A stretch of DNA of 44,848 nucleotides from Bacteroidales bacterium (GTDB taxonomy: Bacteria; Bacteroidota; Bacteroidia; Bacteroidales; PUMT01): NCBI GenBank assembly GCA_007134675.1, contig SLKJ01000073.1, positions 1-44,848 on the forward strand, read 5' to 3'. A program made the position numbers and the translations under genes. Shown piece by piece: positions 8,168-17,768 of the stretch; position 1 is the stretch's first letter, and each line of letters begins with the position of its first letter. Below the pieces are notes generated by a model that saw only the letters and a list, made by a program, of their open reading frames with translations, searched no databases and had not been told where the DNA came from.

Positions 8168-9128
8168 ATTCTTTATTTTTTCTGCCATAACGGGCAGCTA
8201 TTATACTTATAACAAAAATCTGCAGCGAATGGAACAGCATCAGTGGCACCAGGATCAGACCGGCAGCATAGAACCCGCTGAAAAGCACGTTGGAGAAGAC
8301 GGTTCCGTGAACGAGGGACTTCTGGGAACCGCAAAACAGGGCAGTTATCTTATCTTCCCTGTTGAATTTCAATATTGTTGCAATTAAGTATACTATACCG
8401 TACAGAATAAAAAACAGAACAATAACTGTGATCCCCATTCCAGCCAGTTCAATGTTTCCCACGGACTTAAATACATCATCATTGAAAGATGCAGCAAAGC
8501 TTTTATAAACTATCAGCAGAATGATTGATTTATCGAAAAGGCTTAACTCTTTTCTGTGGGTTGAAGCAAAATGATACCATTTACTGCGCATAATTATACC
8601 AAAGACAACAGGTAAAATAATCCCGAGAACCAGTCTTAGATAAATCTCCGTAAAATCAAAGCCAGGCTGCGTCTGCTGAAGAAACAACCCCATCCATAAT
8701 GGGGTCAGTATTATTCCTATGATTCCCGAGATGCTTGCATTGAAAATTGCCGCAGGAATATTACCCCTGCCTATTGATACCATAACTACCGAAGAAGAAA
8801 CTGTGGAAGGAACTGCTGCCAGAAAAAAGAGTCCCAGCCAGAGAATCTCCTGCTCCTCATTCTGAATAAAGGGGTATAATGCAAGTACAAACAAGGGAAA
8901 CAGAAGAAATGTGGTAGATTGAACAACTATATGCAATTTCCAGTTTTTGAGTCCGAGTTTTATCTTTTCTGTGCTTAGCCTGAGTCCGTAAAAAAAGAAA
9001 AGGAGAGAAATGCCGGCAGTGCTTATATAACCGAGTATGATCCCGCTTTGACCACCTGATGGCTGTGGGAATAACCAGGCAATGAAAACAGCAGCTGAAA
9101 GAGCTAGTACAAATTTATCGACCTTCAT
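8166..9128 (-). CDS. bile acid:sodium symporter-like (SBF-like, YfeH type) transporter
   Basis: A 320-residue membrane protein with about nine to ten hydrophobic helices. The opening MKVDKFVLALSAAVFIAWLFP, the GISLLFFFYGLRLS segment and the later SVVMVSIGRGNIPAAIFNASISG and FCGSQKSLVHG stretches (recognised piecewise) identify the SBF-like family (PF13593). Members are thought to move organic anions with sodium or protons, but substrates are mostly unknown. It follows the macrodomain gene by 54 nt on the same strand, so they may share a transcript. Confidence 0.87.
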   Translation of the reverse strand: MKVDKFVLALSAAVFIAWLFPQPSGGQSGIILGYISTAGISLLFFFYGLRLSTEKIKLGLKNWKLHIVVQSTTFLLFPLFVLALYPFIQNEEQEILWLGLFFLAAVPSTVSSSVVMVSIGRGNIPAAIFNASISGIIGIILTPLWMGLFLQQTQPGFDFTEIYLRLVLGIILPVVFGIIMRSKWYHFASTHRKELSLFDKSIILLIVYKSFAASFNDDVFKSVGNIELAGMGITVIVLFFILYGIVYLIATILKFNREDKITALFCGSQKSLVHGTVFSNVLFSGFYAAGLILVPLMLFHSLQIFVISIIAARYGRKNKE

Positions 9129-9182
9129 CTGTAAAATTCCAGGATTTAACCGTTTTCAAAAGCAGAATTATTAATAACATCA

Positions 9183-9713
9183 TTATTTCATAGATGATAA
9201 AGCGGAGTTAAAAACCTCCAGATCACTTGTATTGAAAAGTACGAAGCGAATTATTGCCACGTTCCTGAGATCAGGCAATATCTCCATAATGGTTTTAATT
9301 GCAACATTTGCAGCATCTTCAATCGGATAGCCGAAGGCACCCGCAGAGATTGCCGGAAAGGCAACCGATCTGATTTCATTCTGCTCCGCCAGTTTCAGAG
9401 CATTTCTGTAACAAGAGGATAATAACCTGTCCTCCGGCTTATCACGGCCGTAGACCGGTCCCAGGCAATGAATAACATATTTATTCGGCAGATTATGTGC
9501 CCCTGTAATAACAGCTTCTCCCGGCCTTATCGGTGCAAGCGGCCGACACTCCTGTTCAAGTCCGGGACCGGCTGCTCTGTGAATGGCACCTGCAACTCCC
9601 CCGCCAATTCTCAGCTGGGCATTTGCAGCGTTGACTATTGCATCAATCCCCGTTTGTGAGGCAATGTCACCCTGAATACATTCAATTTTTATTCCGTACG
9701 TTTTTTTTTCCAT
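9183..9713 (-). CDS. macrodomain O-acetyl-ADP-ribose deacetylase-like protein
   Basis: A 176-residue single macrodomain. The ADP-ribose-binding motifs are IKIECIQGDI, DAIVNAANAQLRIGGGVAGAI (shown by NAANA and GGGVAGAI) and the phosphate loop FPAISAGAFGYP. The Asn and Asp residues of the MacroD type are present. Such enzymes remove acetyl or ADP-ribosyl groups from ADP-ribose or glutamate side chains. The neighbouring transporter offers no functional clue. A promoter-like TACTTTTG lies 66 nt upstream on the minus strand. Confidence 0.9.
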   Translation of the reverse strand: MEKKTYGIKIECIQGDIASQTGIDAIVNAANAQLRIGGGVAGAIHRAAGPGLEQECRPLAPIRPGEAVITGAHNLPNKYVIHCLGPVYGRDKPEDRLLSSCYRNALKLAEQNEIRSVAFPAISAGAFGYPIEDAANVAIKTIMEILPDLRNVAIIRFVLFNTSDLEVFNSALSSMK

Positions 9714-9778
9714 GCTGAATCCCGTTTTTAATTAGAAATTACAATCATTCAAACAGCCAGTATCTTTTCCCTTTATAA

Positions 9779-9786
9779 CAAAAGTA
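9779..9786 (-). promoter_or_regulatory. candidate -7 element for the macrodomain gene
   Basis: The minus strand reads TACTTTTG, matching the Bacteroidota TAnnTTTG -7 consensus. It is 66 nt upstream of the start at 9713. I do not see a good TTG element at the expected distance, so this is a weak call. Confidence 0.3.
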
Positions 9787-9870
9787 TATGACAATTTTTA
9801 AAGGACACAGATACAGATGAAAAATTTTATAACAAACTCATTCAATCAGGTAAATTATAAGAAGTTTTAA

Positions 9871-9878
9871 TAGATTTG
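9871..9878 (+). promoter_or_regulatory. candidate -7 element for the dehydrogenase gene
   Basis: TAGATTTG matches TAnnTTTG and lies 37 nt before the preferred start codon at 9916. No clear -33 TTG is visible at the right spacing. Confidence 0.35.
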
Positions 9879-9915
9879 TCAGTTGTTAGGTAAATCCTCA
9901 TTTATTCTATTCATT

Positions 9916-10947
9916 ATGAAAGCGCTTGTACTGGAGGAGTATATGAAACTGGTTTACAAAGATGTTCCTGATCCGGAAATCAATGACGATGAGGTTCTTG
10001 TAGAGGTTAAAGCAGCCGGTATCTGTGGAAGCGATGTGCACGGCATTGACGGTAGCTCAGGAAGAAGGATTCCTCCCGTAATAATGGGGCATGAGGCCAG
10101 TGGAATTATAAGGGATACAGGACTTAATGTAAAAGGCTGGATGGAAGGAGACCGGGTAACATTTGATTCTACAATATATCCGCTGGAGGATTGGTATACA
10201 AGAAAAGGAATGTATAACCTCAGCGACGGCAGGATGGTTCTCGGTGTTTCGACCAGTGAGTTCAAACGTGACGGTGCATATGCTGAATATGTTGCTGTTC
10301 CCGGGCATATACTCTACAGAGTGCCGGAAAATGTAAGCTTCACCCGTGCAGCAATGGTCGAACCTGCAGCTGTCGCACTTCATTCAGTAAATCTGGCTTC
10401 TGTTTCTGTAAATGACACTGCAGTCGTTGCAGGATCAGGCATGATCGGGCTTTTCATTATTCAAATGTTAAGGCTTGCAGGCTGCACAGATATAGTGGCT
10501 GTGGATATTGATGAAGATAAACTGGTACTGGCAGAAAAGCTTGGTGCCACAGTGATGCTGAACCCTGAAAAATCTGATATAGCCGGTGAGGTGCAATTAT
10601 TGACGGACGGACGCGGGGCTGATATAGCTTTCGAAGTTGTAGGCATCAGCAAAACTCTAAATATTGCCATCAACTCGCTTAGGAAAGGAGGTACACTTGC
10701 CATGGTTGGAAATCTTGCACCGATGGTCGATATTCCACTACAGGCAATTGTTACAAGGGAACTGAGGCTTCAGGGTTCATGCGCCATCAATGGCGAATAC
10801 AAGCCTGTGCTCGACCTTCTGGACCGGGACCTGATAAATACTGATATCATACTAAGTGCCGAAGCCCCCCTTTCTGAAGGGGCATCATGGTTCAACAGAC
10901 TATACAATAAGGAACAGGGACTGAATAAAGTTGTCCTGATACCATAA
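9916..10947 (+). CDS. zinc-type alcohol/polyol dehydrogenase (MDR), structural-zinc site lost
   Basis: A medium-chain dehydrogenase/reductase of 343 residues, probably oxidising a sugar alcohol or sugar with NAD. The catalytic zinc ligands are Cys37 (GICGSD) and His59-Glu60 (GHE), and the nucleotide fold begins at VAGSGMIGLF. The loop that normally holds four structural-zinc cysteines is present at full length (residues 84-104), but the expected positions are Pro89, Asp92, Thr95 and Ser103, so that zinc site is gone. Sorbitol dehydrogenases also lack it, which fits a polyol substrate. The frame extends to 9883, but ATG 9916 gives the family start MKALVLEE. The Gfo/Idh gene follows after 9 nt and is probably in the same operon. 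Confidence 0.88.
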   Translation: MKALVLEEYMKLVYKDVPDPEINDDEVLVEVKAAGICGSDVHGIDGSSGRRIPPVIMGHEASGIIRDTGLNVKGWMEGDRVTFDSTIYPLEDWYTRKGMYNLSDGRMVLGVSTSEFKRDGAYAEYVAVPGHILYRVPENVSFTRAAMVEPAAVALHSVNLASVSVNDTAVVAGSGMIGLFIIQMLRLAGCTDIVAVDIDEDKLVLAEKLGATVMLNPEKSDIAGEVQLLTDGRGADIAFEVVGISKTLNIAINSLRKGGTLAMVGNLAPMVDIPLQAIVTRELRLQGSCAINGEYKPVLDLLDRDLINTDIILSAEAPLSEGASWFNRLYNKEQGLNKVVLIP

Positions 10948-10956
10948 AATTAAAAA

Positions 10957-12087
10957 ATGAAAGATAAACTTGCTACGGGAATAATCGGATGCGGGAAAGT
11001 GGCGCACCTGCATGCAAAAGCCCTTATAAACGGGTTTAATTCTGATTTCAGGGCTGTCTGCAGCCGCTCCGGGGAAAAGGGGGGTGAATTTGGCAAAAAG
11101 TACGGTGTAAACTCATATACCATTATTGAGGAGATGATAGAGAAAGAAAAGCTTGACATGGTTGTGGTATGCACACCTCACCCTTTTCATAAGGACCCTA
11201 CGGTTCAAGCACTTAATTCAGGGGCACATGTGCTGGTTGAAAAACCGCTTGCTTCAACCCTGGAGGATTGTGATCAGATGATTAAGGCTTCAGAAAAATC
11301 CGGAAAAATCCTCGGTGTTGTAAGCCAGAGAAGGTTTTACTCTCCCTGCCTCAGAATGCACAGGGCTATTTCTGAAGGCAGAATTGGAAAAGCTGCGTTG
11401 GGAACTGTCCTGATGCTCGGCTGGAGGGACAGGGCCTATTACGAAAGTGATCCATGGCGAGGATCATGGAAGCTGGAGGGCGGCGGTGTGCTTGTAAACC
11501 AGGCCCCCCATCAGCTTGATCTGCTCCAATGGTTCATGGGCGGGGAAATAGAAGAACTTTACGGCTTTTGGGATAACCTGAATCATCCGTATATCGAAGT
11601 TGAAGATACTGCTGTTGCAATACTAAAATTCAGAAATGGCGGAACAGGAAATATCGTGGTAAGCAATTCACAAAAACCGGGAATCTACGCTAAAGTTCAT
11701 ATTCACGGTTCAAATGGTGCCTCCGTGGGAGTGCAGACCGATGGCGGAGCTATGTTCATTGCTGGTGTGCCCGGAAATATTGAACCTCCGGTGAATGACC
11801 TGTGGACAATCCCGGGAGAGGAAGAATTGCTTGACCAGTGGGTACGGGAGGACTCGGAAATTTTCGGCAGGATAGAGCCTATGGAATACTACATCAGGCT
11901 CCAGATTGAAGATTTTATCCAATCAGTTACAGACAGCAGAATACCACTGGTTTCAGCCGCCGAAGGACGGAAAACGGTGGAAATATTCACCGCTATATAC
12001 AGGTCTCAAAGAGATAATCTGCCTGTCAGATGGCCCCTACGACCAGAAGAAGGGAAAAATGACATGGACGGGAGATTGTCCTCATGA
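10957..12087 (+). CDS. Gfo/Idh/MocA-family oxidoreductase
   Basis: A 376-residue cytoplasmic oxidoreductase. The N-terminal Rossmann motif is GIIGCGKVAHLHAKAL and the catalytic EKP motif is in HVLVEKPLAS. The C-terminal alpha/beta domain contains GGGVLVNQAPHQLDLLQW (seen as GGG and HQLDLL), with the conserved His of the family. These enzymes oxidise, reduce or epimerise sugars with NAD(P). It lies 9 nt after a polyol-type dehydrogenase, so the pair probably acts on the same sugar or polyol. The last residues (after PVRWPL) are not conserved. No signal peptide is present, unlike the second Gfo/Idh gene at 16252. Confidence 0.9.
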   Translation: MKDKLATGIIGCGKVAHLHAKALINGFNSDFRAVCSRSGEKGGEFGKKYGVNSYTIIEEMIEKEKLDMVVVCTPHPFHKDPTVQALNSGAHVLVEKPLASTLEDCDQMIKASEKSGKILGVVSQRRFYSPCLRMHRAISEGRIGKAALGTVLMLGWRDRAYYESDPWRGSWKLEGGGVLVNQAPHQLDLLQWFMGGEIEELYGFWDNLNHPYIEVEDTAVAILKFRNGGTGNIVVSNSQKPGIYAKVHIHGSNGASVGVQTDGGAMFIAGVPGNIEPPVNDLWTIPGEEELLDQWVREDSEIFGRIEPMEYYIRLQIEDFIQSVTDSRIPLVSAAEGRKTVEIFTAIYRSQRDNLPVRWPLRPEEGKNDMDGRLSS

Positions 12088-12133
12088 CTATATGCGTTAC
12101 TACATTGTATTGATGGTTTTCCGGCCATGTTGT

Positions 12134-12152
12134 GGATATGTTCATCATATCC
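12134..12152. terminator. short hairpin after the dehydrogenase-Gfo/Idh pair
   Basis: GGATATG (12134-12140) and CATATCC (12146-12152) form a perfect 7-bp stem with a 5-nt loop, followed by CTTTAT. It lies 47 nt after the Gfo/Idh stop and 142 nt before lon. The stem is short, so the terminator call is tentative. The rest of the 206-nt gap holds no clear promoter. Confidence 0.35.
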
Positions 12153-12293
12153 CTTTATGGTATTATCGGTCCTGACAAAAGGTCCGCAACCGTTTCTTAT
12201 TCAGTGCCAGATTGCCATTTACTCGCAGCAAAACCAATCCTGAAAGATAATGGTATGGAATTTGGCAGCAGATAACCTAAAATCTTAAATATT

Positions 12294-14663
12294 ATGAATA
12301 ATTCAGATAAAAGCGGACTGGTTCTTGTTTCAGAAATATTTCCTGACAGTATTATAATACTACCCCTTGAAAACCGCCCGGTTTTTCCGGGACTGACGCT
12401 TCCCCTGTCCTTTTCGGGAAAAAAAATCATTGAGTACATCGAATATTCAATGGAGCATAGAAACAATTTTATTGGTGTATCACTGATAAAAGATCCTAAC
12501 GAAGAAGATATCCTGAAGTCAAAAGTACACAAAACAGGTACACTGCTGAAAATAGCCAGGATAGTCAATAAAACAGATGAAACAATTCAATTCTTTGCCC
12601 AGGCAGCCACCCGTTTTCATCTGATTAAGGAAAACAAACGCAAAGATATACCTCACTGGCAGGTCCGGTTTGAGTATGAAGACAGGCAGAGTCCATCAAA
12701 TGAACTTAAAGCCTACACTCTTGCAGTCATAAATTCTGTCAAGGAACTGATAAAACTGAATCCCATGTTCCATGAACAGATTAAACTTGCCCTCTCTCAG
12801 GTGGGAATGGAAAAGCCCGGACTTCTCATGGACCTGGTTGCATCTTTCCTTACAGCCGACAGTCATAAACTGCAGGAAATCCTTGAAGCAGATGACCTGT
12901 TTGTGCGGAGTGAAAAACTACTGCTTCTTCTAAAGGAGGAAATTGAGCTTAACAAGGTGCAACAGGATATTCAGAAGCAGATTGAGGAAAAAGTTTCCAA
13001 ACATCAGAGGGAGTTTTTTCTCAGGGAACAACTGAAGGTGATAAAAAAAGAGCTGGGACTTGAAAAGGATGATAAATCAACTGAAATAGAAAATTTTGAA
13101 AAGAAGATTAAAAAATTAAATCTGACAGAAGAAACCTCACTTGTAGTAAAAGAGGAACTGTACAAGTTGAAATCCCTGGAAAGCGGCTCTGCCGAATACC
13201 AGGTAACAAGATCTTATCTTACGTGGCTCACGGATATTCCATGGGGTATTTACTCGGAAGAAAATTATGACCTGTTGACCGCAGGAAAAATACTGGATGA
13301 GCAGCATTACGGACTGGATGATGTTAAACAGAGAATTCTTGAGTTTATAAGCACAATTGTGAAACGCGGTAAAGTTTCAGGAAGCATTATATGCCTTGTT
13401 GGCCCTCCGGGTGTCGGCAAGACCTCAATAGGAAAGTCAATAGCCGATTCGCTGGGACGAAAGTTCTACAGGTTCTCACTGGGTGGGATGCGTGATGAAG
13501 CTGAGATTAAAGGGCACCGCCGGACATATATAGGGGCAATGCCCGGCAAATTCATTCAGAGCCTCAAGCGTACACAGGTAGCAAACCCGGTAATTATGCT
13601 TGATGAAATAGATAAAATTGGAGCAAGTTTCCAGGGAGATCCGGCAGCAGCTCTGCTTGAGGTGCTCGACCCCGAACAGAACAGCCAGTTTCTGGACCAT
13701 TATCTGGATGTGCGTTTTGACCTCTCCAATATACTTTTTGTCACAACGGCCAACCAGCTTGACACAATACCCCGGCCCCTGCTTGACAGAATGGAGATTA
13801 TCAAGCTGTCAGGATATATCCTCGAAGAAAAGGTCGAGATAGCCAAACGCTATCTGATACCAAGGCAACGCAGGGAGCACGGACTTAAATCGACTGAAAT
13901 CACTATCAGTGATGCTGCACTGGAAAAAATGGCTGACGGTTATGCCCGGGAAGCTGGTGTAAGAAATATGGAAAACCAGATCAAGAAAATTATGCGTAAG
14001 GCAACTCTTATGCAGGCGGAAAAAGGTGTGAAGAAACTGAATGTAAGCCAGAGGAACCTGGCCGATTTTCTTGGTCAACCAACATTTTCAACTGAGGAGC
14101 TTTATAAAAAATCGATCCCAGGAGTAGCTCTCGGTCTGGCATGGACCGCCCTTGGAGGTACAACGATCTATATTGAGGCATCGTCCATCAGAAGCAAATC
14201 GGGTGCCATTAAACAGACGGGCCAGCTGGGCAAGGTTATGCAGGAATCTGTCGACATTGCATATTCCTATATCCGCTCCATGGGGAATGTTAACAAATCT
14301 ATAAGTGAGTTCTTTGACAAAAATTATATTCACCTCCATGTCCCGGCAGGTGCTACACCAAAAGATGGTCCCTCTGCAGGAATAACAATGGCCCTGGCTC
14401 TACACTCCCTTGCAGCCAATAAGGCAGTCAAAAAAGGCATCGGGATGACCGGTGAGCTTACTTTGACTGGAAGGGTTCTGCCTATTGGCGGAGTAAGGGA
14501 AAAAACCATTGCTGCCAGAAGGGTTGATATTTATGAGCTGATATTTCCTTATGAAAACAAAAGAGATTTTGATGAACTACCTGAATACCTTAAAAAAGGA
14601 ATAACCGCTCATTTTGTTAAAAATTTCGGGGAGATACTGGATGTTACCTATCCCAAAAAATAA
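12294..14663 (+). CDS. lon: ATP-dependent protease Lon
   Basis: A 789-residue LonA protease. The order is an N-terminal substrate-recognition domain (about residues 15-210, including ENRPVFPG), a coiled-coil with REFFLREQLK, an AAA+ module with Walker A GPPGVGKTS near residue 370 and Walker B VIMLDEIDKIG, and a C-terminal peptidase domain. The catalytic Ser is in PKDGPSAG near residue 694 and the Lys is in GGVREKTIAA near residue 737. It degrades damaged and regulatory proteins in the cytoplasm. The M28 peptidase starts 6 nt downstream. No special promoter could be recognised upstream. Confidence 0.97.
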   Translation: MNNSDKSGLVLVSEIFPDSIIILPLENRPVFPGLTLPLSFSGKKIIEYIEYSMEHRNNFIGVSLIKDPNEEDILKSKVHKTGTLLKIARIVNKTDETIQFFAQAATRFHLIKENKRKDIPHWQVRFEYEDRQSPSNELKAYTLAVINSVKELIKLNPMFHEQIKLALSQVGMEKPGLLMDLVASFLTADSHKLQEILEADDLFVRSEKLLLLLKEEIELNKVQQDIQKQIEEKVSKHQREFFLREQLKVIKKELGLEKDDKSTEIENFEKKIKKLNLTEETSLVVKEELYKLKSLESGSAEYQVTRSYLTWLTDIPWGIYSEENYDLLTAGKILDEQHYGLDDVKQRILEFISTIVKRGKVSGSIICLVGPPGVGKTSIGKSIADSLGRKFYRFSLGGMRDEAEIKGHRRTYIGAMPGKFIQSLKRTQVANPVIMLDEIDKIGASFQGDPAAALLEVLDPEQNSQFLDHYLDVRFDLSNILFVTTANQLDTIPRPLLDRMEIIKLSGYILEEKVEIAKRYLIPRQRREHGLKSTEITISDAALEKMADGYAREAGVRNMENQIKKIMRKATLMQAEKGVKKLNVSQRNLADFLGQPTFSTEELYKKSIPGVALGLAWTALGGTTIYIEASSIRSKSGAIKQTGQLGKVMQESVDIAYSYIRSMGNVNKSISEFFDKNYIHLHVPAGATPKDGPSAGITMALALHSLAANKAVKKGIGMTGELTLTGRVLPIGGVREKTIAARRVDIYELIFPYENKRDFDELPEYLKKGITAHFVKNFGEILDVTYPKK

Positions 14664-14669
14664 AAAAAA

Positions 14670-16217
14670 ATGAAGAAACTTTCAATATTTACCGGGTTCT
14701 TCTTTCTGGCATTCAATGTTGTAGTTGGTCAGGCAGATTCAGTCGTTGACAGAATAATTGAGATCGGACTAACAGATAACAGGACAATGCAACATCTGCA
14801 TGTACTGACAAACCGGATCGGAGGAAGGCTATCAGGATCAGATGCATACAATAATGCAGCAGAATGGGCCGCATCAAAGTTCAAAAAGTGGGGAATGGAA
14901 GTTGAAATGGATGAGGCGGGTCAGGTTCCGGTGGGGTTTAACCGGGGACCATGGTTTGGCCGTATGCTGAGCGATGAGGGAATGATACTGCATTTTGCCA
15001 CTCCATCATATACCTCAGGAACAATGGGTGTACAAAGAGGCCATGTAGTGCTGGAACCGAAAACCCGCAAAGAATTTGAGCAAATGAAGGGCAGGCTCAA
15101 CGGTGCATGGGTACTGATTACCGGAACAAATAACGGATGGCCTGTGGATATTTCAGATGCGGCTCATAATCGCCGACAACAGCTAATTGAAAGGAATAAG
15201 GAAATTGATAAAAGAAACATCGAAATACGCCAGGCGAACCGGGGAAAGCCTGAAGAGGAACAGCAGCCTCTTATACCTCGTGGAGATGAGCCTGCGCTTT
15301 TTTACAGGGAGATGGTTGAAGCGGGAATTCTGGGAATTATCCAGAAATCAAAACTGCCTATCAGGGCATTGTATGACCGCCGTAACCTTGATAATATGAC
15401 ATTTGAAACACTACCCACTGTCCCCGACATAAAACTTAATGAACATCAGTATGCAACCATTGAACAGATGGCCAGGGAGCGCAGATATTTCCAGCTTGAA
15501 TTTGATATCCGCAACCATTTCAAGCCCGGCCCTGTGAAATATCATAATGTTATAGGAATAATACCGGGGACTGAGTTTCCTGATGAATATGTTATCATGG
15601 GCGGGCACCTTGATGCCTTCGATGTTGCCTCTGGTGCCGTGGATAATGGTTCCGGCGTATCACCGGCCATGGAGGCAGCCCGTCTGATAATGGAAGCGGG
15701 CGGCAAGCCGCGTCGCACTATACTCGTTTGCCTCTGGGCTGCAGAAGAGTTTGGCCTTCTGGGTTCAAAGCACTGGGTGGAGCAGAATGCCGATAAGCTT
15801 GACAGGATAAGCAATATGTTCAACCGTGACAGCGGACCGCTTCTGGCAAGCAGTCTGAGCGTCACACCTGCCATGTGGGATGATATGGAAAGAATCACAG
15901 CTCCGCTGAATGATATAAATCCCGATTTCCCATTTGAGCTGAGGGAGCATACACCACAGAGAAAGCCTCTTATAGCGAGAAGAACCGACAGCGGTTCATT
16001 CGCGGTAAAAGGCGTACCGGTTATGACTTTTGGATTGTCAGATCCGAAAGGATATGATTTTCAATACGGGGAGATATGGCACACTGAAAGAGACCTGTAT
16101 AATATGAGTATTCCCGAATATCAGGAACATACTGCTATTGTTACAGCAATAGTTGTACTTGGAATTGCTAACCTTGACCACCTGCTTCCCAGAGAAGGAT
16201 ACTGGCTGGAGAATTGA
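14670..16217 (+). CDS. exported M28-family metallopeptidase
   Basis: A 515-residue protein with an N-terminal signal peptide (FTGFFFLAFNVVVGQA). The catalytic core has the M28 zinc pattern: MGGHLDAFD and AVDNGSG near residues 312-328, then WAAEEFG, the Asp of RDSGP and the His of IWHTERD. M28 enzymes are aminopeptidases or carboxypeptidases using two zinc ions. The central part (about residues 60-280) contains the inserted protease-associated-like region typical of larger M28 proteins. It follows lon by only 6 nt, so transcription is probably shared although the products act in different compartments. Confidence 0.92.
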   Translation: MKKLSIFTGFFFLAFNVVVGQADSVVDRIIEIGLTDNRTMQHLHVLTNRIGGRLSGSDAYNNAAEWAASKFKKWGMEVEMDEAGQVPVGFNRGPWFGRMLSDEGMILHFATPSYTSGTMGVQRGHVVLEPKTRKEFEQMKGRLNGAWVLITGTNNGWPVDISDAAHNRRQQLIERNKEIDKRNIEIRQANRGKPEEEQQPLIPRGDEPALFYREMVEAGILGIIQKSKLPIRALYDRRNLDNMTFETLPTVPDIKLNEHQYATIEQMARERRYFQLEFDIRNHFKPGPVKYHNVIGIIPGTEFPDEYVIMGGHLDAFDVASGAVDNGSGVSPAMEAARLIMEAGGKPRRTILVCLWAAEEFGLLGSKHWVEQNADKLDRISNMFNRDSGPLLASSLSVTPAMWDDMERITAPLNDINPDFPFELREHTPQRKPLIARRTDSGSFAVKGVPVMTFGLSDPKGYDFQYGEIWHTERDLYNMSIPEYQEHTAIVTAIVVLGIANLDHLLPREGYWLEN

Positions 16218-16251
16218 TAAATCAGCAATAGAAGGCCATACGAGTTTATTA

Positions 16252-17631
16252 TTAATAAAACCGCCCTTCATCCCTCGTTCTTGAAATCTCAGGAGCTGTT
16301 CCGGGTACCGGCAGTTCCGGATCAACCTCAGGTACCGGTCCCATTGCATACTCTGCAGGACCCAGCCTCAGGTTCGAAGCCATCATCTCATCCCAGTCCA
16401 CTACACGCCCTGTAATGGCAGACTCGCGGCCCATAACACCGCACATCGTCGCTGCGGCAAGGTCATGAGTCTGGTTGAGCGGAGTGTTGTTACGGATAGC
16501 AGTCACGAAGTTAATGTGCTCCTCATCATATGATGATATAGCAACCCTGTTGGTAGGCCTGCCCTCATCATCAAGAGGATATTCATACTCCCAGATCAGA
16601 TTACCGTCATTGTCCCATATCCTGTTCCGGCAGTTGGTATAACCTTTGGTACCGAAAATCATGAACCCGTGCTTATTGTCACATCCGTCAATGCACCTTG
16701 TCTTGCAATTAAAGATCCTGCCGTCATCAAACTCATATTCGATGCTGTAGGAATCAAAAATATTCCCGGTGGGCCTTCTGTGCCTCCCGCCAAAACCAAG
16801 AGCCTTCACAGGATGCTTGCCAAAGAAAAGACTTACCATATCAATCTGGTGTACCGCTATATCAACATTATCACCTCCCGATAGCCAGTTCCAGTTCATC
16901 CAGTCCCTCAGCATAGCCTCCATATCGCTCCATCCGGGCTGCCGGTTTACATGCCATATCTTACCTCGTATATCCCATGCATTGGCAGAAGTCAGGTCGC
17001 CTATGGCGCCGTTCTTTACCATATTATGAGTTGTAAGATAATCCCGCTGGTGCCTGAAATTGGTGCCCGCAACAACAACTAACCCTGCCGATTCAGCCAT
17101 CCTGCCCGCAGCCATCATCGTGCGCAATCCCACAGGATCAACACCCCCTGGTTTCTCAATAAAGATATGTTTGCGGGCCTGAACGGCCGCCTCAAAATGC
17201 TGTGGGCGGAAATGCTGGGGAGTAGCATGCAAAATCACATCAACATCGGATTCAATGACTCTCTTGTATGCATCAAACCCGACAAAACAATTCTCCTCAG
17301 GAACATCAACCCCGGCCCTGTCTCTTAATGCTGTCCGGCATCGGTCAATGCGGTGCTGAAAAACGTCACCAAGGGCTGTTATCCGGAGGTTTGGACCAGA
17401 GTTTAAAAAATTAAAGGCAGCACCGGTGCCGCGTCCACCGCAGCCAATAAGGCCCGCTTTTAGTAAGGGCCCATCAGGCGCGGAATCATAAAATAGGGGA
17501 GCAGGGTATCTTGAACGTCCCCTGTTGCAGGAGGAGAGTAAGTAACCGGTGCCAACAGCACCTGCCAGACCAAGGGCAGCAGCATCGCCGATAAACTCTC
17601 GTCTGGTCTTAATTTTGGAATTCTTTTCCAT
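16252..17631 (-). CDS. Tat-exported Gfo/Idh/MocA-family oxidoreductase
   Basis: A 459-residue Gfo/Idh/MocA protein with a twin-arginine signal (TRREFIGDAAALGLAG) and a following LLSSC that could be a lipobox. The Rossmann motif is KAGLIGCGGRGTGAAF, and the family EKP motif appears as HIFIEKPGGV. Typical later elements are RDWMNWNWLSGGDNVDIAVHQID and ETRCIDG-like C-terminal segments. Tat export suggests it is folded with its nicotinamide cofactor before crossing the membrane, as for periplasmic glucose-fructose oxidoreductases. The gene converges on the M28 gene with a 34-nt gap. A good Bacteroidota promoter lies just upstream at 17665-17696. Confidence 0.9.
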   Translation of the reverse strand: MEKNSKIKTRREFIGDAAALGLAGAVGTGYLLSSCNRGRSRYPAPLFYDSAPDGPLLKAGLIGCGGRGTGAAFNFLNSGPNLRITALGDVFQHRIDRCRTALRDRAGVDVPEENCFVGFDAYKRVIESDVDVILHATPQHFRPQHFEAAVQARKHIFIEKPGGVDPVGLRTMMAAGRMAESAGLVVVAGTNFRHQRDYLTTHNMVKNGAIGDLTSANAWDIRGKIWHVNRQPGWSDMEAMLRDWMNWNWLSGGDNVDIAVHQIDMVSLFFGKHPVKALGFGGRHRRPTGNIFDSYSIEYEFDDGRIFNCKTRCIDGCDNKHGFMIFGTKGYTNCRNRIWDNDGNLIWEYEYPLDDEGRPTNRVAISSYDEEHINFVTAIRNNTPLNQTHDLAAATMCGVMGRESAITGRVVDWDEMMASNLRLGPAEYAMGPVPEVDPELPVPGTAPEISRTRDEGRFY

Positions 17632-17664
17632 AGCAGAATTTTAAAACATTGATTTTTTTGTTTT

Positions 17665-17696
17665 CAAAACTAATCACTTTTTCTCTTAATTGCAAT
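17665..17696 (-). promoter_or_regulatory. Bacteroidota-type promoter for the exported Gfo/Idh gene
   Basis: On the minus strand ATTG (17696-17693) is followed after exactly 20 nt by TAGTTTTG (17672-17665), matching the TTG / TAnnTTTG consensus. Transcription would start near 17658, about 27 nt before the start codon at 17631. A second -7-like TACTTTTG lies at 17755-17762 without a -33 partner. Confidence 0.55.
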
Positions 17697-17768
17697 GTTC
17701 TTACGGTATTTTATGGCTGAATAAATACAATCAAAACCAGAAAAAATGAAATCACAAAAGTATAATGC

